Source: an uncultured Verrucomicrobiales bacterium (GTDB lineage Bacteria > Verrucomicrobiota > Verrucomicrobiia > Limisphaerales > UBA1100). Taken from it: a stretch of DNA of 38,762 nt. Shown here piece after piece: positions 1 to 9,717 of the stretch; position 1 is the stretch's first letter; each line of letters begins with the position of its first letter. The stretch covers positions 1 through 38,762 of the forward strand of contig CAJWKQ010000006.1 of NCBI GenBank assembly GCA_913041895.1. Reading direction: 5' to 3'. The notes beneath the pieces are model-generated. The model was not told where the DNA came from. It ran no database searches and saw nothing but the letters and a program-made list of their open reading frames with translations. Position numbers and translations under genes: made by a program.

Positions 1-677
1 ACGGTAAAAAGACCTATGTAATTGTCGGTAGCCACGATTTCTTTCTCTACTGTCTGGATATGAAAACCGGAAAAAAGATTTGGGAATATGAGTCCGAGAA
101 TTATATCAACGGATCACCCGCCCTTACAAACGGAAGAACGATGTTTGGTGGATGCGATGCCTTGCTGCATGTAATTGACATAGGCAAAGGCAAAAAAGAA
201 AAGACGATAAATGCCAACTCCTATATAATTGGTAGTGTTGCCGCAGATTCCGGGCGTATTTACGTGGGTCATCACGACAACGAATTCCTTTGTATTGACC
301 TAAAAACAGAAAAGATTGTGTGGAACTACAAGGACCGACTCTTCCCTTACTCTTCTTCCCCTGCAGTAACAAAGGATCTTGTCCTCTTTGGCGGGCAGGA
401 TAAACGACTGCACTGTGTCCGCCGCAACAATGGTGAGAAAGTATGGACTTTTTCCACTCGAGGACAGGTCAATAGCTCACCGGTTGTTTGTGACGGAAAA
501 GTTGTTGTGGGATCGAATGATGGCCGTCTATATATGGTTAAACTGAAAGACGGCCAACGCATTTGGGACTTCGAAACTGATGATGCCATAACAGCTTCAC
601 CAGCAATAGCCGATGGGAAGATTGTAATTGGAAGCGAGGATGGAAAAGTCTACTGCTTTGGCTCAAAGAAAAAGTAA
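1..677 (+). CDS. PQQ-like beta-propeller repeat protein, 5' end missing
   Basis: This is the C-terminal part of a beta-propeller of the PQQ/quinoprotein-dehydrogenase-like fold. The frame is open from base 3, so the real start lies upstream and the ATG at 60 is internal. Blades repeat with a period of about 40 residues, each with a D-x-x-T/K-G-x-x-x-W motif (KTGKKIWEYE, KTEKIVWNYK, NNGEKVWTF, KDGQRIWDFE) followed by SSPAV or ASPAI and then a GS-D-G-x-x-Y strand. No catalytic residues typical of PQQ alcohol dehydrogenases are visible, so it may be a BamB-like or generic ligand-binding propeller. The stop is TAA at 675-677. The GT4 gene begins 89 bp downstream. Confidence 0.85.
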   Translation, partial: GKKTYVIVGSHDFFLYCLDMKTGKKIWEYESENYINGSPALTNGRTMFGGCDALLHVIDIGKGKKEKTINANSYIIGSVAADSGRIYVGHHDNEFLCIDLKTEKIVWNYKDRLFPYSSSPAVTKDLVLFGGQDKRLHCVRRNNGEKVWTFSTRGQVNSSPVVCDGKVVVGSNDGRLYMVKLKDGQRIWDFETDDAITASPAIADGKIVIGSEDGKVYCFGSKKK

Positions 678-766
678 GGGATATTTTCACTAAACAAGCC
701 AACTTGTTAGGAACCCTCAGAAATCGTTGTTTGCCCAAGGCGGACTAAAAGAGCTAAATATCCGCC

Positions 767-2080
767 GTGCAAATCCTCCAAATCACTCCAGGAGCCGGCA
801 AAATGTATTGCGGGAATTGCTTCCGCGATAATGCGCTTGTCGCTGCATTGCGAAAAGCAGGCCATGAAGTAACCATGGTCCCTCTCTACCTCCCATTAAC
901 TTTGGATGAAGAAAATCAATCGGATGGCACACCTATTTTCTTTAACGGGGTAAATGTATACCTGGAACAACAATCTTCACTGTACAGGAATGCTCCCCGC
1001 TGGGTGCATAAAATGGTCGGCTCAGAAATTATGCTTAATTGGGCTGCCAACCAAGTGGGAAAAACAAAAGCGGAGGAAGTAGGTGAACTCACCATATCCA
1101 TGCTAAAAGGTGAAGATGGCAACCAAGCTAGAGAACTCGATGAACTCATTGACTGGCTAAAAACCCAAACCAAACCAGATGTTATTTGTCTATCCAACTC
1201 GCTCTTACTGGGTCTTGCACGTCGTCTAAAGCAGGAAATAAATGCTCCCGTGGCTTGCCTCCTGCAAAACGAAGCACCTTACATTGACAGTATGCCGCAA
1301 GAACTACGTTCAAAGGTGTGGGAAATAATGAGCCAAAGAGCACGGGAAGTAGACCAATTCATTGCCCCAAGCCAATTTTACGCAGAGCGTATGCAAACCA
1401 ATCTAAAAATTTCCAAACCCCGTATCCAAGTCATCTATAATGGCATAAACCACGATGGTTTTGAATCAGAACGCGTTGCCCCCAATCCACCTGTTTTGGG
1501 ATTCTTCTCAAGAATGTGTAAAGATAAGGGTTTAGACACATTAATTGATGCCTTTATTAAGCTCAAAGCTAATAATCATATCCCCTTACTTAAACTTAAA
1601 ATTGGAGGTGGCTGTGGGCCATCAGACAAAAAGTTTGTCAAAAGATTGAAGGATCGGCTTCACGCCAAAGGCCTTATGGGAGAGACAGAATTTCACCCCA
1701 ACCTCAGCCGGTCTGAAAAACAGACCTTTCTGAAATCACTATCTGTACTATCTGTTCCGGCCCAATTCGGTGAATCGTTTGGGTTTTACGTAATTGAAGC
1801 TATGGCTGCAGGGGTACCTGTTGTACAACCCCGGTGTGCATCCTTCCCTGAATTAATTGAGATCACCGGCGGCGGGGTTATTTATGATCACGAAGACCCT
1901 AAAAGCTTGGCCAACGCCTTGGAAAAGATGTTACACAATCCAGCAAACGCAAAGCAGATGGGACTCAAGGCCAGAGAAGTAGTTCGAAATAAGTTCTCTG
2001 TGGAAAATATGGCAAAGGAAATGATTACCCTTGCAGAAAAACTGGCAACCGATAAGACACGTAGCAAATCTCGGACATAA
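767..2080 (+). CDS. GT4-family glycosyltransferase
   Basis: A retaining GT-B glycosyltransferase of the GT4 (glycosyl transferases group 1) type, likely transferring a sugar from a nucleotide-sugar donor in the cytoplasm; the acceptor is unknown. The N-terminal Rossmann half (about residues 1-200) has the ITPGAGKMYCG opening. The C-terminal half carries the donor-site E-x7-E motif (E336 in GESFGF and E344 in YVIEAMAAG) and an LGFFSRMCKDKGLD segment. At 437 residues it is normal length. The start is GTG at 767, because ITPGAG is the expected first strand and loop. The gene ends 14 bp before the GTG chosen for the ABC ATPase, so the two are probably co-transcribed. Donor and product cannot be told from sequence. 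Confidence 0.88.
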   Translation: MQILQITPGAGKMYCGNCFRDNALVAALRKAGHEVTMVPLYLPLTLDEENQSDGTPIFFNGVNVYLEQQSSLYRNAPRWVHKMVGSEIMLNWAANQVGKTKAEEVGELTISMLKGEDGNQARELDELIDWLKTQTKPDVICLSNSLLLGLARRLKQEINAPVACLLQNEAPYIDSMPQELRSKVWEIMSQRAREVDQFIAPSQFYAERMQTNLKISKPRIQVIYNGINHDGFESERVAPNPPVLGFFSRMCKDKGLDTLIDAFIKLKANNHIPLLKLKIGGGCGPSDKKFVKRLKDRLHAKGLMGETEFHPNLSRSEKQTFLKSLSVLSVPAQFGESFGFYVIEAMAAGVPVVQPRCASFPELIEITGGGVIYDHEDPKSLANALEKMLHNPANAKQMGLKAREVVRNKFSVENMAKEMITLAEKLATDKTRSKSRT

Positions 2081-2093
2081 CCACCCTTTATCA

Positions 2094-2795
2094 GTGAACA
2101 CACCTATTTCCTTATCCACACCACTACTGAAATTAGAGAAGGTAACCCGCGAGTTTCCTTCCGCTCAAAAAGATGAATCACTGCAGGTTTTGCGCGGGGT
2201 TTCAATGCAGGTTGAATCAGGTGAAACCATTGCGGTAATTGGCCCCTCAGGATGCGGGAAGAGTACATTACTTAATCTAATAGGCACCCTTGACTTGCCT
2301 ACTAGTGGAGCTCTCACTTTTGATGGACGTGATATTACTCAGTTGAATGATACTGAATTAGCCGCCCTAAGAAATAGCGAGATGGGCTTCATCTTTCAGA
2401 GTCATCATCTTTTGCCTCAATGTACCGTACTTGAAAATGTACTCATTCCAACGATTGCACATAGAACCGCCACAGGTAAAGATGAGGATCGAGCCCGAAG
2501 ACTGCTTGAACGTGTTGGGCTCGGCGAACGCCTAACTCATCGTCCAGGGAAACTATCTGGAGGAGAGCGTCAGCGCACAGCAGTGGTGCGCGCCTTAATC
2601 AATAAACCCAAACTGCTACTAGCCGATGAGCCAACTGGGGCACTTGACGAGTCTACCGCTGGAAAACTGGGAGAACTCCTTGTCGAATTAAACGAAGAAG
2701 AGAAAGTGACACTTATCACCGTAACACATTCAGTCAGCCTAGCCTCTTGCATGAAACGCACAGTAAGACTTGCTGAAGGTAAAATAGTTGAATGA
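2094..2795 (+). CDS. ABC transporter ATP-binding protein (LolD/YbbA/MacB type)
   Basis: A cytoplasmic ATPase that should drive the FtsX-type permease encoded next. Walker A is GPSGCGKST (about residues 50-58), the signature is LSGGERQR (154-161), Walker B is LLLADEPTG (about 174-182), and the H-loop is VTHS. The start at GTG 2094 avoids the upstream frame start at 2031, which would overlap the glycosyltransferase by 50 bp and add 21 residues with no family equivalent. The stop overlaps the permease ATG by 4 bp (ATGA), a strong sign of translational coupling. Family members move lipoproteins, lipids or act as mechanotransmitters; the substrate here is unknown. Confidence 0.9.
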   Translation: MNTPISLSTPLLKLEKVTREFPSAQKDESLQVLRGVSMQVESGETIAVIGPSGCGKSTLLNLIGTLDLPTSGALTFDGRDITQLNDTELAALRNSEMGFIFQSHHLLPQCTVLENVLIPTIAHRTATGKDEDRARRLLERVGLGERLTHRPGKLSGGERQRTAVVRALINKPKLLLADEPTGALDESTAGKLGELLVELNEEEKVTLITVTHSVSLASCMKRTVRLAEGKIVE

Positions 2796-5700
2796 CCTTT
2801 ACCCACCTCATTTTTGCCAGTCTCAGGCACCACGCCAGAGCACACGCAGGAACTCTCCTCGGGGCCATTGTGGCAAGCACCGTACTCACTGGATCTCTAG
2901 TAATAGGAGATTCTGTTAAACGCACCCTACAAGACCAAGCCAAACAACGACTAGGCAAAACCCAGATTGCTCTGGAACAACACGATCGATTCTTCCGATC
3001 TGATCTGGGAGAACAACTTCAGCTGAACAGCCAAACCCGTTTTGCACCTCTTCTTAAAATTAACGCCGCAGGCTATACCGAAAACGAAGAAGGCCAAACA
3101 AGTAAACGTGCCAACAATATCCAATTAATTGGCATCGATGATAATTTTTGGCATCAAGCCATACTAAAAGCAGATAGACCTCCTATTATAAGGGAAAGTG
3201 AAGCTCTGATTAACCCGCGACTAGCTAAGCAACTCAACATCAAGGAAGGTGATGACTTTCGCCTGCGTATCGCTAAACCAAGCGTGCTGCCAAGAGATGC
3301 ACCTCTTTCAGTAGCAGAAGATCTAACGGTGCGACTCCGTCTCTCGGTGGCTAAAATCACAAGTCCCGATTCTGAATTGGCCAATTTCAACCTTAGACCC
3401 GGCGCCACCCCACCCTATAATGTTTTTGTTCCGCTCTCATGGTTGCAGGAAGAAGCTGAACTACCTAATAGAGCCAATATTTTAATAGGCTCAGGCGGTG
3501 AATCGGCAAATAAGCTGGCCAGTGAATCTAATCAAAAACTTGAGGAAACATGGCGTTTAACTGATGCAGAGTTGGAACTGGTCGAAAACAAAGTGGACGG
3601 GTTCATAGATATCCGAACTGACCGTATTTTTCTAGACAAGCGCATCCTTCAGGCAACTGATGGATCAGATACCGCTCTAACCTATATTGCTAACAACGTA
3701 CAAAACGGAACTCAATCGACTCCGTATTCTATGATCGCAGCCGTTAGCTCCGATTTTTTGGGCGACCAAACTCCCAAGGGAAATCAGATGCTCATCACCC
3801 AGTGGCTTGCCGAAGATTTAGGTGCAAAGCCAGGTGATAAGCTAAAAGTAGATTACTATATTCTTGGACTAAACCGTCAACTTGAGGAACGTTCGCACAC
3901 TTTTAATGTAAAAGGTATAGTCCCTACTGAAGAACCCGGCTGGCGGGAACTAATGCCAAATTTCCCTGGCATAGTTGATCGTGATAACCTTCGTGACTGG
4001 AACCCAGGGATTGATTTTGACTCTGGCCGTGTACGAGATAAGGACGAAGAGTTTTGGAAAAAACACCGCGGCACACCCAAGGCATTTATTGCACTAGAGA
4101 CAGGCCAAAAACTATGGGCCAATCGATACGGAGAAGCCACTACGATCCGCTATTCTTTTGCTGAATCCAAAACCGAAGAGATTAAGTCGTCGCTTCGTAA
4201 AAAACTAGAACCAACAGATATCGGTTTGGTATTTCGTGATGTCCGAACAGAAGCCCTATCAGGCAAATCGGCTAATGATTTTGGAGGGCTTTTCATTGGG
4301 TTGAGCTTTTTTCTTGTTCTGTCAGCACTCCTTCTAATGGGCTTATTGTTCGTTTTTGGTATTGAACAACGCGCTTCACAAATAGGGACCCTTATGGCTA
4401 TTGGATTTACCGGTAAAACCGTGCGAAACATCCTTCTCACCGAAGGTCTCGTGTTGGCCATTTTAGGAGCTGGGTTAGGCGCATGGGCGGGCTTGGGTTA
4501 TACGCAAACTTTAGTCGGTCTTTTAAATACGGATTGGGGAGGTGCAATCGGAAATGGGACCATCTCCTATCACTATGAACCCCTTACGATCTGTTACGGA
4601 GTATTAGGTGGATTGTTTGTGGCTATTTTCACAATATGGCTCACGGTCCGTAAACTCTCTCGCGCCAAAGCAATTACCCTTTTGCAGGAGGAAACCTCAA
4701 CTTCGGACAACTCAACGACCGACCGTAAAGCAATCGTTATTGCAATCATTTGTTTTCTTGGAGCAATCGTGCTGGGCATCGTCTTGAAGGATGCACAGGG
4801 CCAAATGAAGGCTGGAGGGTTTTTCGGTGCAGGAATGATGCTCCTCATTAGTTGTCTTTGCTTGTGTCACTGCTACCTAGTAAAACTAGCCACAAGCGGA
4901 GGTGATTCATTTACCAATTTAACCTCAATGGGATGGCGTGGCAGTGCACGCCGCCGTGGGCGGAGTTTGGTTTGTATCGGGTTACTCGCATGCGGAGTGT
5001 TCCTTTTGGTAGCCATCGGTGCCTTCCGCATAGACCCTAAAGAAGGAGCTGGTGAAAGTTGGAGTGGTACGGGTGGATTCGCATTCTATGGGCAAAGTGA
5101 TGTCCCCCTCCTCTATGATTTAAACACGGAAAAGGGGCGTGAAAAAATGGCTTTCAACGGAGAATTAAACCTTGTCCAGCTGCGGGTCCGTGAAGGTGAT
5201 GATGCAAGTTGCTTGAATCTCAATCAGACTACTGAACCCCGTTTGTTGGGAGTAAATCCTGATCAACTCAGCGAACGAAATGCCTTCACCTTTTCCAAAG
5301 GAAAAGGCTGGGAGGTTCTTAAAGGAAAACCCGACAATATTGTACCAGCAGTAGTGGATATGAATACAGGGATGTGGGCTCTGCACGTCAAGGTGGGTGA
5401 CATTATTGATTATCCAAAAGAATCGGGAGGCACCTTCAAGATTCGTGTCGAAGGGTTCCTTTCCAATTCCATGCTTCAGGGTGACCTAATCATCTCTGAG
5501 GAGAACTTTGTGGAACAGTTTCCATCAGCAAGTGGTTACCGAGTTTTTCTTATCAAATCAGAGAACCCCGAGAAAACGAGTGAAGAGTTAAGTTATGCAC
5601 TAGAAGATTACGGTTTGGAACTCACCAAATCGATGGACCGACTAACAGCATATAGTCAGGTACAAAACACCTATCTGGACATCTTCCAGATTCTTGGAGC

Positions 5701-6049
5701 AATGGCTCTACTTTTAGGAAGCGTAGGTTTAGGCGTGGTGGTGCTACGAAATGTAATGGAACGCCGTGGCGAACTAGCACTCTTGCAGGCGATTGGCTTT
5801 AAAAAAGGTTCCTTGCAGTGGATGATGTTGGCCGAACATGGAGGATTGCTGGCTCTTGGAATTACCGGGGGTGTGCTCAGTGCTCTCTTGGCAGTTTGGC
5901 CTTCACTAACCACTCCTGACCAAGGGCTTCCTAAGGGAATGTTGTGGGCAATAATCGGAGCAATTCTAATTAGCGGCCTTTTCTGGACATGGCTGGCTAC
6001 TGTCATCGCTCTGAGAGGCAAGTTACTTCCATCGCTACGTAACGAATAG
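2792..6049 (+). CDS. large FtsX-type ABC permease with two permease modules (YbbP-like)
   Basis: An inner-membrane permease of 1085 residues. It has one N-terminal TM helix (about 20-40), a large periplasmic MacB-PCD-like domain (about 45-490), and a first FtsX module with TMs near 500-522, 545-570 and 598-620. Further TMs lie near 648-668, 680-697 and 722-745. A second periplasmic domain (about 750-955) is followed by a second FtsX module with TMs near 962-985, 1019-1037 and 1050-1074. That makes ten TMs, the YbbP-like architecture rather than four-TM MacB or LolC. Both FtsX modules have the family's AIGF turn (LMAIGF and LQAIGF). The ATG overlaps the ATPase stop. The substrate is unknown. 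Confidence 0.88.
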   Translation: MTFTHLIFASLRHHARAHAGTLLGAIVASTVLTGSLVIGDSVKRTLQDQAKQRLGKTQIALEQHDRFFRSDLGEQLQLNSQTRFAPLLKINAAGYTENEEGQTSKRANNIQLIGIDDNFWHQAILKADRPPIIRESEALINPRLAKQLNIKEGDDFRLRIAKPSVLPRDAPLSVAEDLTVRLRLSVAKITSPDSELANFNLRPGATPPYNVFVPLSWLQEEAELPNRANILIGSGGESANKLASESNQKLEETWRLTDAELELVENKVDGFIDIRTDRIFLDKRILQATDGSDTALTYIANNVQNGTQSTPYSMIAAVSSDFLGDQTPKGNQMLITQWLAEDLGAKPGDKLKVDYYILGLNRQLEERSHTFNVKGIVPTEEPGWRELMPNFPGIVDRDNLRDWNPGIDFDSGRVRDKDEEFWKKHRGTPKAFIALETGQKLWANRYGEATTIRYSFAESKTEEIKSSLRKKLEPTDIGLVFRDVRTEALSGKSANDFGGLFIGLSFFLVLSALLLMGLLFVFGIEQRASQIGTLMAIGFTGKTVRNILLTEGLVLAILGAGLGAWAGLGYTQTLVGLLNTDWGGAIGNGTISYHYEPLTICYGVLGGLFVAIFTIWLTVRKLSRAKAITLLQEETSTSDNSTTDRKAIVIAIICFLGAIVLGIVLKDAQGQMKAGGFFGAGMMLLISCLCLCHCYLVKLATSGGDSFTNLTSMGWRGSARRRGRSLVCIGLLACGVFLLVAIGAFRIDPKEGAGESWSGTGGFAFYGQSDVPLLYDLNTEKGREKMAFNGELNLVQLRVREGDDASCLNLNQTTEPRLLGVNPDQLSERNAFTFSKGKGWEVLKGKPDNIVPAVVDMNTGMWALHVKVGDIIDYPKESGGTFKIRVEGFLSNSMLQGDLIISEENFVEQFPSASGYRVFLIKSENPEKTSEELSYALEDYGLELTKSMDRLTAYSQVQNTYLDIFQILGAMALLLGSVGLGVVVLRNVMERRGELALLQAIGFKKGSLQWMMLAEHGGLLALGITGGVLSALLAVWPSLTTPDQGLPKGMLWAIIGAILISGLFWTWLATVIALRGKLLPSLRNE

Positions 6050-6106
6050 TTTTTAGCTTTGCCAAAGGCGAGTGAAGGGTTTAATCCCTCTAAAGTATTT
6101 TACCAC

Positions 6107-6925
6107 ATGAAACTTCGAACTTTTAACCTCATTCTTTGCCTTGGCCTCCTGTTGGGATTTCCCATATTGGGAGCAGAAAAATACCAACCAAAACTCGGCC
6201 TTCAAACTTGGACATGCCGTAATATGGACTTTGAACAAATGGTCGCTTTTGCGGTGAAGCACAAGCTCACTTACATCCAGCCTTTTAGTAAACACATAAA
6301 TCCGATGGGGTCAAAAGAGGAGACACTGGCCAAAAAAGCCGTTTTAGATAAACACGGCTTAACTTGTTACACATTCGGAGTCACCCGCACATACAAGGAG
6401 AAGGAAAAAAACCGAAAGCTTTTTGAATTTGCCAAACTGATGAAAATTAAAATCATTGTAGTGGAACCCGGCGATCTTTCTCAATGGGATGTGCTTGAGG
6501 AATTAGTGAAAGAGTACGACATCAAATTGGCCATCCACAACCACGGCATTAACTCTACCTATGGCTCACCTGAAAAAGTATGGAAAGTGATTCGCAGCCG
6601 CGACAAACGAATCGGGGTATGCATGGACGTGGGGCATATCACTGGGGCTGGATTCGATGCAGCCAAAGCTTTTACTGAATATAAGGGCCGGGTTTATGAC
6701 ATCCATCTCAAGGATAAAAAAGTGGAGAAAGTCGCGGGAGGTAAAACGGTACTATTGGATGTAAAAGTGGGTGCCGGTAGCTCTAATTATAATGGTCTCT
6801 TCAAAGTATTGCGTGAGGCCAAGTGGTCGGGCGTACTAGCCATTGAGACTGACAACGGCACTTACGCCCGCAATCCCACTGATTTCGTGAAGGCTGCCAT
6901 CAAATACGTAAAAAAGAATCATTAG
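6107..6925 (+). CDS. exported sugar phosphate isomerase/epimerase-like TIM barrel
   Basis: A xylose-isomerase-like TIM barrel (AP endonuclease 2 superfamily) of 272 residues. The start is ATG 6107: it opens a clear Sec signal peptide (KLR, then a leucine-rich core ending FPILGAE), while the upstream TTG at 6059 would put 16 odd residues in front. Likely divalent-metal ligands sit in VVEPGD, HNHG, CMDVGH, DIHLKD and AIETDN, at the usual strand ends. Homologues are abundant in Verrucomicrobiota and Planctomycetota with mostly unproven reactions on sugars or inositols. It follows the permease by 57 bp and is followed at once by a lipoprotein gene. Confidence 0.87.
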   Translation: MKLRTFNLILCLGLLLGFPILGAEKYQPKLGLQTWTCRNMDFEQMVAFAVKHKLTYIQPFSKHINPMGSKEETLAKKAVLDKHGLTCYTFGVTRTYKEKEKNRKLFEFAKLMKIKIIVVEPGDLSQWDVLEELVKEYDIKLAIHNHGINSTYGSPEKVWKVIRSRDKRIGVCMDVGHITGAGFDAAKAFTEYKGRVYDIHLKDKKVEKVAGGKTVLLDVKVGAGSSNYNGLFKVLREAKWSGVLAIETDNGTYARNPTDFVKAAIKYVKKNH

Positions 6926-6926
6926 A

Positions 6927-7571
6927 TTGACTCTGCGTTTCCCCAGTATTCTGTTTCTAGTTTCCTTTGTTTCCGGATGCGTTACCCCACAATCCGCACC
7001 TGAAAATGGGGCTTTTTTCCAAGATTCTTTTGAATCTAAATCCTTATCATCCTCATTCACAGTCATAGCAGGGCAAACAAATATAAAAAGAAAAGGGGAA
7101 AACAGTTATGCGGTATTGCAATCAGATTCAAAGGAAACTGTCGGACTTCTTTTCGGCCCAGCTTTTTCAAGCGGCCTAAGATTAGAAGCAAGATTTCTGG
7201 CGGAAGACGGAGAGAAATCACCCACTTTTGCTGTTGGTTTAAATGGGCTGAGCGGATACAAGCTGCGCGTTAATCCAAATAACCAAAAGCTGGAATTACT
7301 GAGCAATGATGTGCTTATACACTCAGTAAAATATGAATGGTCAGCAGGACAATGGACCTATCTGCACTTGCAAGTGCGAGAATTACCAGGCCGACAATGG
7401 TCAGTAGAAGGCAAAGTGTGGCAAGAGAAACAGACAAAACCGAAAACATGGACCCTGCAATGGACAGACACCACCACTCCCGAAAACGGCCAACCAAGCG
7501 CGTGGGCAACACCAAACCCCGGAAAACCCATTGCACTAGATGACATACAATTGTGGATAACGGAAGATTAG
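6927..7571 (+). CDS. small lipoprotein with jelly-roll-like fold
   Basis: A predicted lipoprotein of 214 residues with unknown function. It starts at TTG 6927, one base after the stop of the preceding gene. The first residues make a lipoprotein signal peptide with lipobox FVSGC (Cys18). The rest alternates short beta strands with motifs such as LRLEARFLAED, YKLRVNPNNQKLELL and DDIQLWI, resembling LamG/DUF1080-type concanavalin-like sandwiches that often bind carbohydrate; this is fold inference only. The close spacing suggests it is made with the isomerase-like protein. It converges on the DUF3299 gene, 12 bp away. Confidence 0.75.
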   Translation: MTLRFPSILFLVSFVSGCVTPQSAPENGAFFQDSFESKSLSSSFTVIAGQTNIKRKGENSYAVLQSDSKETVGLLFGPAFSSGLRLEARFLAEDGEKSPTFAVGLNGLSGYKLRVNPNNQKLELLSNDVLIHSVKYEWSAGQWTYLHLQVRELPGRQWSVEGKVWQEKQTKPKTWTLQWTDTTTPENGQPSAWATPNPGKPIALDDIQLWITED

Positions 7572-7583
7572 ATGATAGTTAAA

Positions 7584-8318
7584 TCAGAGGTCAATTGGCC
7601 CGTCGAGACGTTCGCCGTCCATCTCGTAGATACCAACTAGATAACCATTTTCTAGAACCTCTCCAACCTTCAGCGTGCCAAAGATAGTCACGGGCACATC
7701 CATAACGGGCCTTACCCCCTTGCCCTTGGGCATACGCACACTTACCCATTCATTAATCTTTGGCACAGCACCATAACAGCACATGGATTGGTCACGTAAA
7801 ATCAATAGCTCCGTAATTTTTCCATCCTCAACTTTTAATGGGAGCATATAACCCTTGAGTGCAATTTTTTGCTTATCGAATTTTTTAACCGACTCCGGTA
7901 TCTCATTTTTTTCCAGAATCTCTTTTGCTTTGGGTTCAGTAATAGGATCATCAGGAACTTCATATGCAAAGGAAGCCAATCGATCAAAACCTAGTAATGA
8001 ATAATCACCTATCTTTTGAACTGGGCCCAAGGGTTTTGGCTGAACAGGCTTTTTATCAGTTCCTTCGGGTGAGGATTCATCAACATTACCGGCAGCAACG
8101 ACCACAGCTTCCGGTTTTTGGGGAACTGGAGCCTCAAGCAGGGGGCCCTTAGTTTCAGGGATTTCTTCAATGAACGGTTCAGGTTCTGGATTTGACACAC
8201 GTAGAACAACCTCCCCTCGTTCCACCTTCACGTTTTTTTGGGTGGGTACCTGATCAGTACAAGCCGCAGCAATGAAAACGATCACTATCATTAACCCAGC
8301 TGTCTGCCAAATCCTCAT
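7584..8318 (-). CDS. DUF3299 domain lipoprotein
   Basis: A predicted lipoprotein of 244 residues. The signal peptide ends in the lipobox AAAC (Cys20), followed by a low-complexity Pro/Glu-rich linker (about 30-100) and a DUF3299 domain (about 105-240). Marks of the domain are KGYMLPLK and a conserved double cysteine in QSMCCYGAVPKINEW (Cys180-Cys181). An AGAGAGGT-like ribosome site precedes the ATG. It lies 61 bp downstream of an FtsX permease and ABC ATPase. In many bacteria DUF3299 proteins sit beside such ABC pairs together with a DUF2796/ZrgA-type metal-binding protein, pointing to metal homeostasis; that last partner is not visible here. Confidence 0.85.
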   Translation of the reverse strand: MRIWQTAGLMIVIVFIAAACTDQVPTQKNVKVERGEVVLRVSNPEPEPFIEEIPETKGPLLEAPVPQKPEAVVVAAGNVDESSPEGTDKKPVQPKPLGPVQKIGDYSLLGFDRLASFAYEVPDDPITEPKAKEILEKNEIPESVKKFDKQKIALKGYMLPLKVEDGKITELLILRDQSMCCYGAVPKINEWVSVRMPKGKGVRPVMDVPVTIFGTLKVGEVLENGYLVGIYEMDGERLDGPIDL

Positions 8319-8379
8319 ACCTCTCTAATCTAGCTTTTTTTTGGTAGTTTAAAAGTTATTTTAGCCGATTTGGCCATCC

Positions 8380-9717
8380 CTAACTCTGGGGGATAAGGTT
8401 CCCAGCGACATCAGTACTATAAGCCTTTAGTGCAGGGATAATCCCTACCACCGCCCCCAATACAATCAGGCCCAGTGGCGCAATCAACATGATCTGGTGA
8501 AATTCATCAAGCTGAAGTGTTACCCCAATTTCCCGCCGCAGAACAGTCTCGGCGGCTATCATGATGAGAGCATAAAACACAAATCCAATTACCGAACCTA
8601 TTGTCGCAATAACAGCGCTCTCCATCGCAATAACACTAAACACCAGATTTCGACCAGCACCCAAAGCCCTCAGGATTGCAAACTCACGACGTCGTTCATT
8701 CATCGAATTATAGATACTAGCCAATACACCGCCTGCAGCTACCACGGCCACCAGATAGGCTACCCATCGTAAAATAGTTTCGGCCCAAGCAAATTGGTCA
8801 AAAAGCCGGGCCACTACGTCTTCAGTAGATTTAACAAAAGTTAGATGATCGGTTCCTTTGTTGTAAATACTATCCAACGAGTTCATACCAAAACCGCGTG
8901 CAGTTGTGTCTTCGCTCATCTGAATGAGTATCGCGCTAACATCTCCAGAATATTTTATGTCATGGCCATCCATCTGCTGTAGCCCTTCAATAGGAATCCA
9001 AATTACTCGGTCAGCCGGTGTCCCGGTAGGTTTGAGAATTCCCGTCACCGTGTACTTGTCCTTATGAGGTTCCTGATTCGGATCGAAATTAAGACCATGA
9101 TAAGGCTGAAATTTTGAGTTCACTTGCAAATCGAGCTTAGAAGCCACTGTATTTCCAATCACCGCTTCCTTGTTCCATTGTTTTTCGTTTTGAATAAAAA
9201 ATTCACCAGCAGCTAGGCCATAAACCTGACCCGGAGAATGCTCCACGCCAAAGAGATCATGAGTCGTGCCGACGATGCGATAACCATTGTAATTATCGCC
9301 AACGGCAATAGGTACAGCCGCCTTGTAAAAGCGCTTATATTTTTGGCGAAAGATACGGTAATCCTCTGCATTAACTAATCCGGGAGACGAATCCATATGA
9401 AAGAGGCTATTTAATACCAACTGCAACTGGGAACCACGTGGGCCCAATATAGAATCGAAACCACCTGTCACATTTTTGAAAGCGCGCTGACTTTGAAAGT
9501 TTACAACCCACACCGACATCAGAAGCCCACATCCCAGCCCAATACTAGTTGAAGTAATAAATGTCGAGAGGGTATGCTGCCGCAAGCTCTTGAGTACAAT
9601 CGTCGGAATGACAACCGGATTACATGCTAGTTGAACCAACAGATACAAAAGGAAAACCAACAACAGTGCTCCAGAAAAAAGAACAAATAATGGTGTATTG
9701 AGCACATCTTGAATCAT
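8380..9717 (-). CDS. MacB-like FtsX-domain ABC permease
   Basis: An inner-membrane permease of 445 residues. TM helices are near residues 10-30 and 52-72, with a periplasmic MacB-PCD-like domain (about 75-310) and three C-terminal TMs (about 317-340, 363-387 and 408-432) typical of FtsX. The coupling motif ERRREFAILRALGAGR, which contacts the ATPase, is present between the TMs. The start ATG at 9717 overlaps the ATPase stop by 4 bp (ATGA). The partner is the ATPase upstream, with the DUF3299 lipoprotein downstream. An ABC-driven role in metal or lipoprotein handling at the periplasm is inferred from context only. Confidence 0.88.
   Translation of the reverse strand: MIQDVLNTPLFVLFSGALLLVFLLYLLVQLACNPVVIPTIVLKSLRQHTLSTFITSTSIGLGCGLLMSVWVVNFQSQRAFKNVTGGFDSILGPRGSQLQLVLNSLFHMDSSPGLVNAEDYRIFRQKYKRFYKAAVPIAVGDNYNGYRIVGTTHDLFGVEHSPGQVYGLAAGEFFIQNEKQWNKEAVIGNTVASKLDLQVNSKFQPYHGLNFDPNQEPHKDKYTVTGILKPTGTPADRVIWIPIEGLQQMDGHDIKYSGDVSAILIQMSEDTTARGFGMNSLDSIYNKGTDHLTFVKSTEDVVARLFDQFAWAETILRWVAYLVAVVAAGGVLASIYNSMNERRREFAILRALGAGRNLVFSVIAMESAVIATIGSVIGFVFYALIMIAAETVLRREIGVTLQLDEFHQIMLIAPLGLIVLGAVVGIIPALKAYSTDVAGNLIPQS

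Noticed and set aside
2031-2093. Earlier start for the first ABC ATPase
   Set aside because: It overlaps the glycosyltransferase by 50 bp and adds 21 residues with no similarity to the family.
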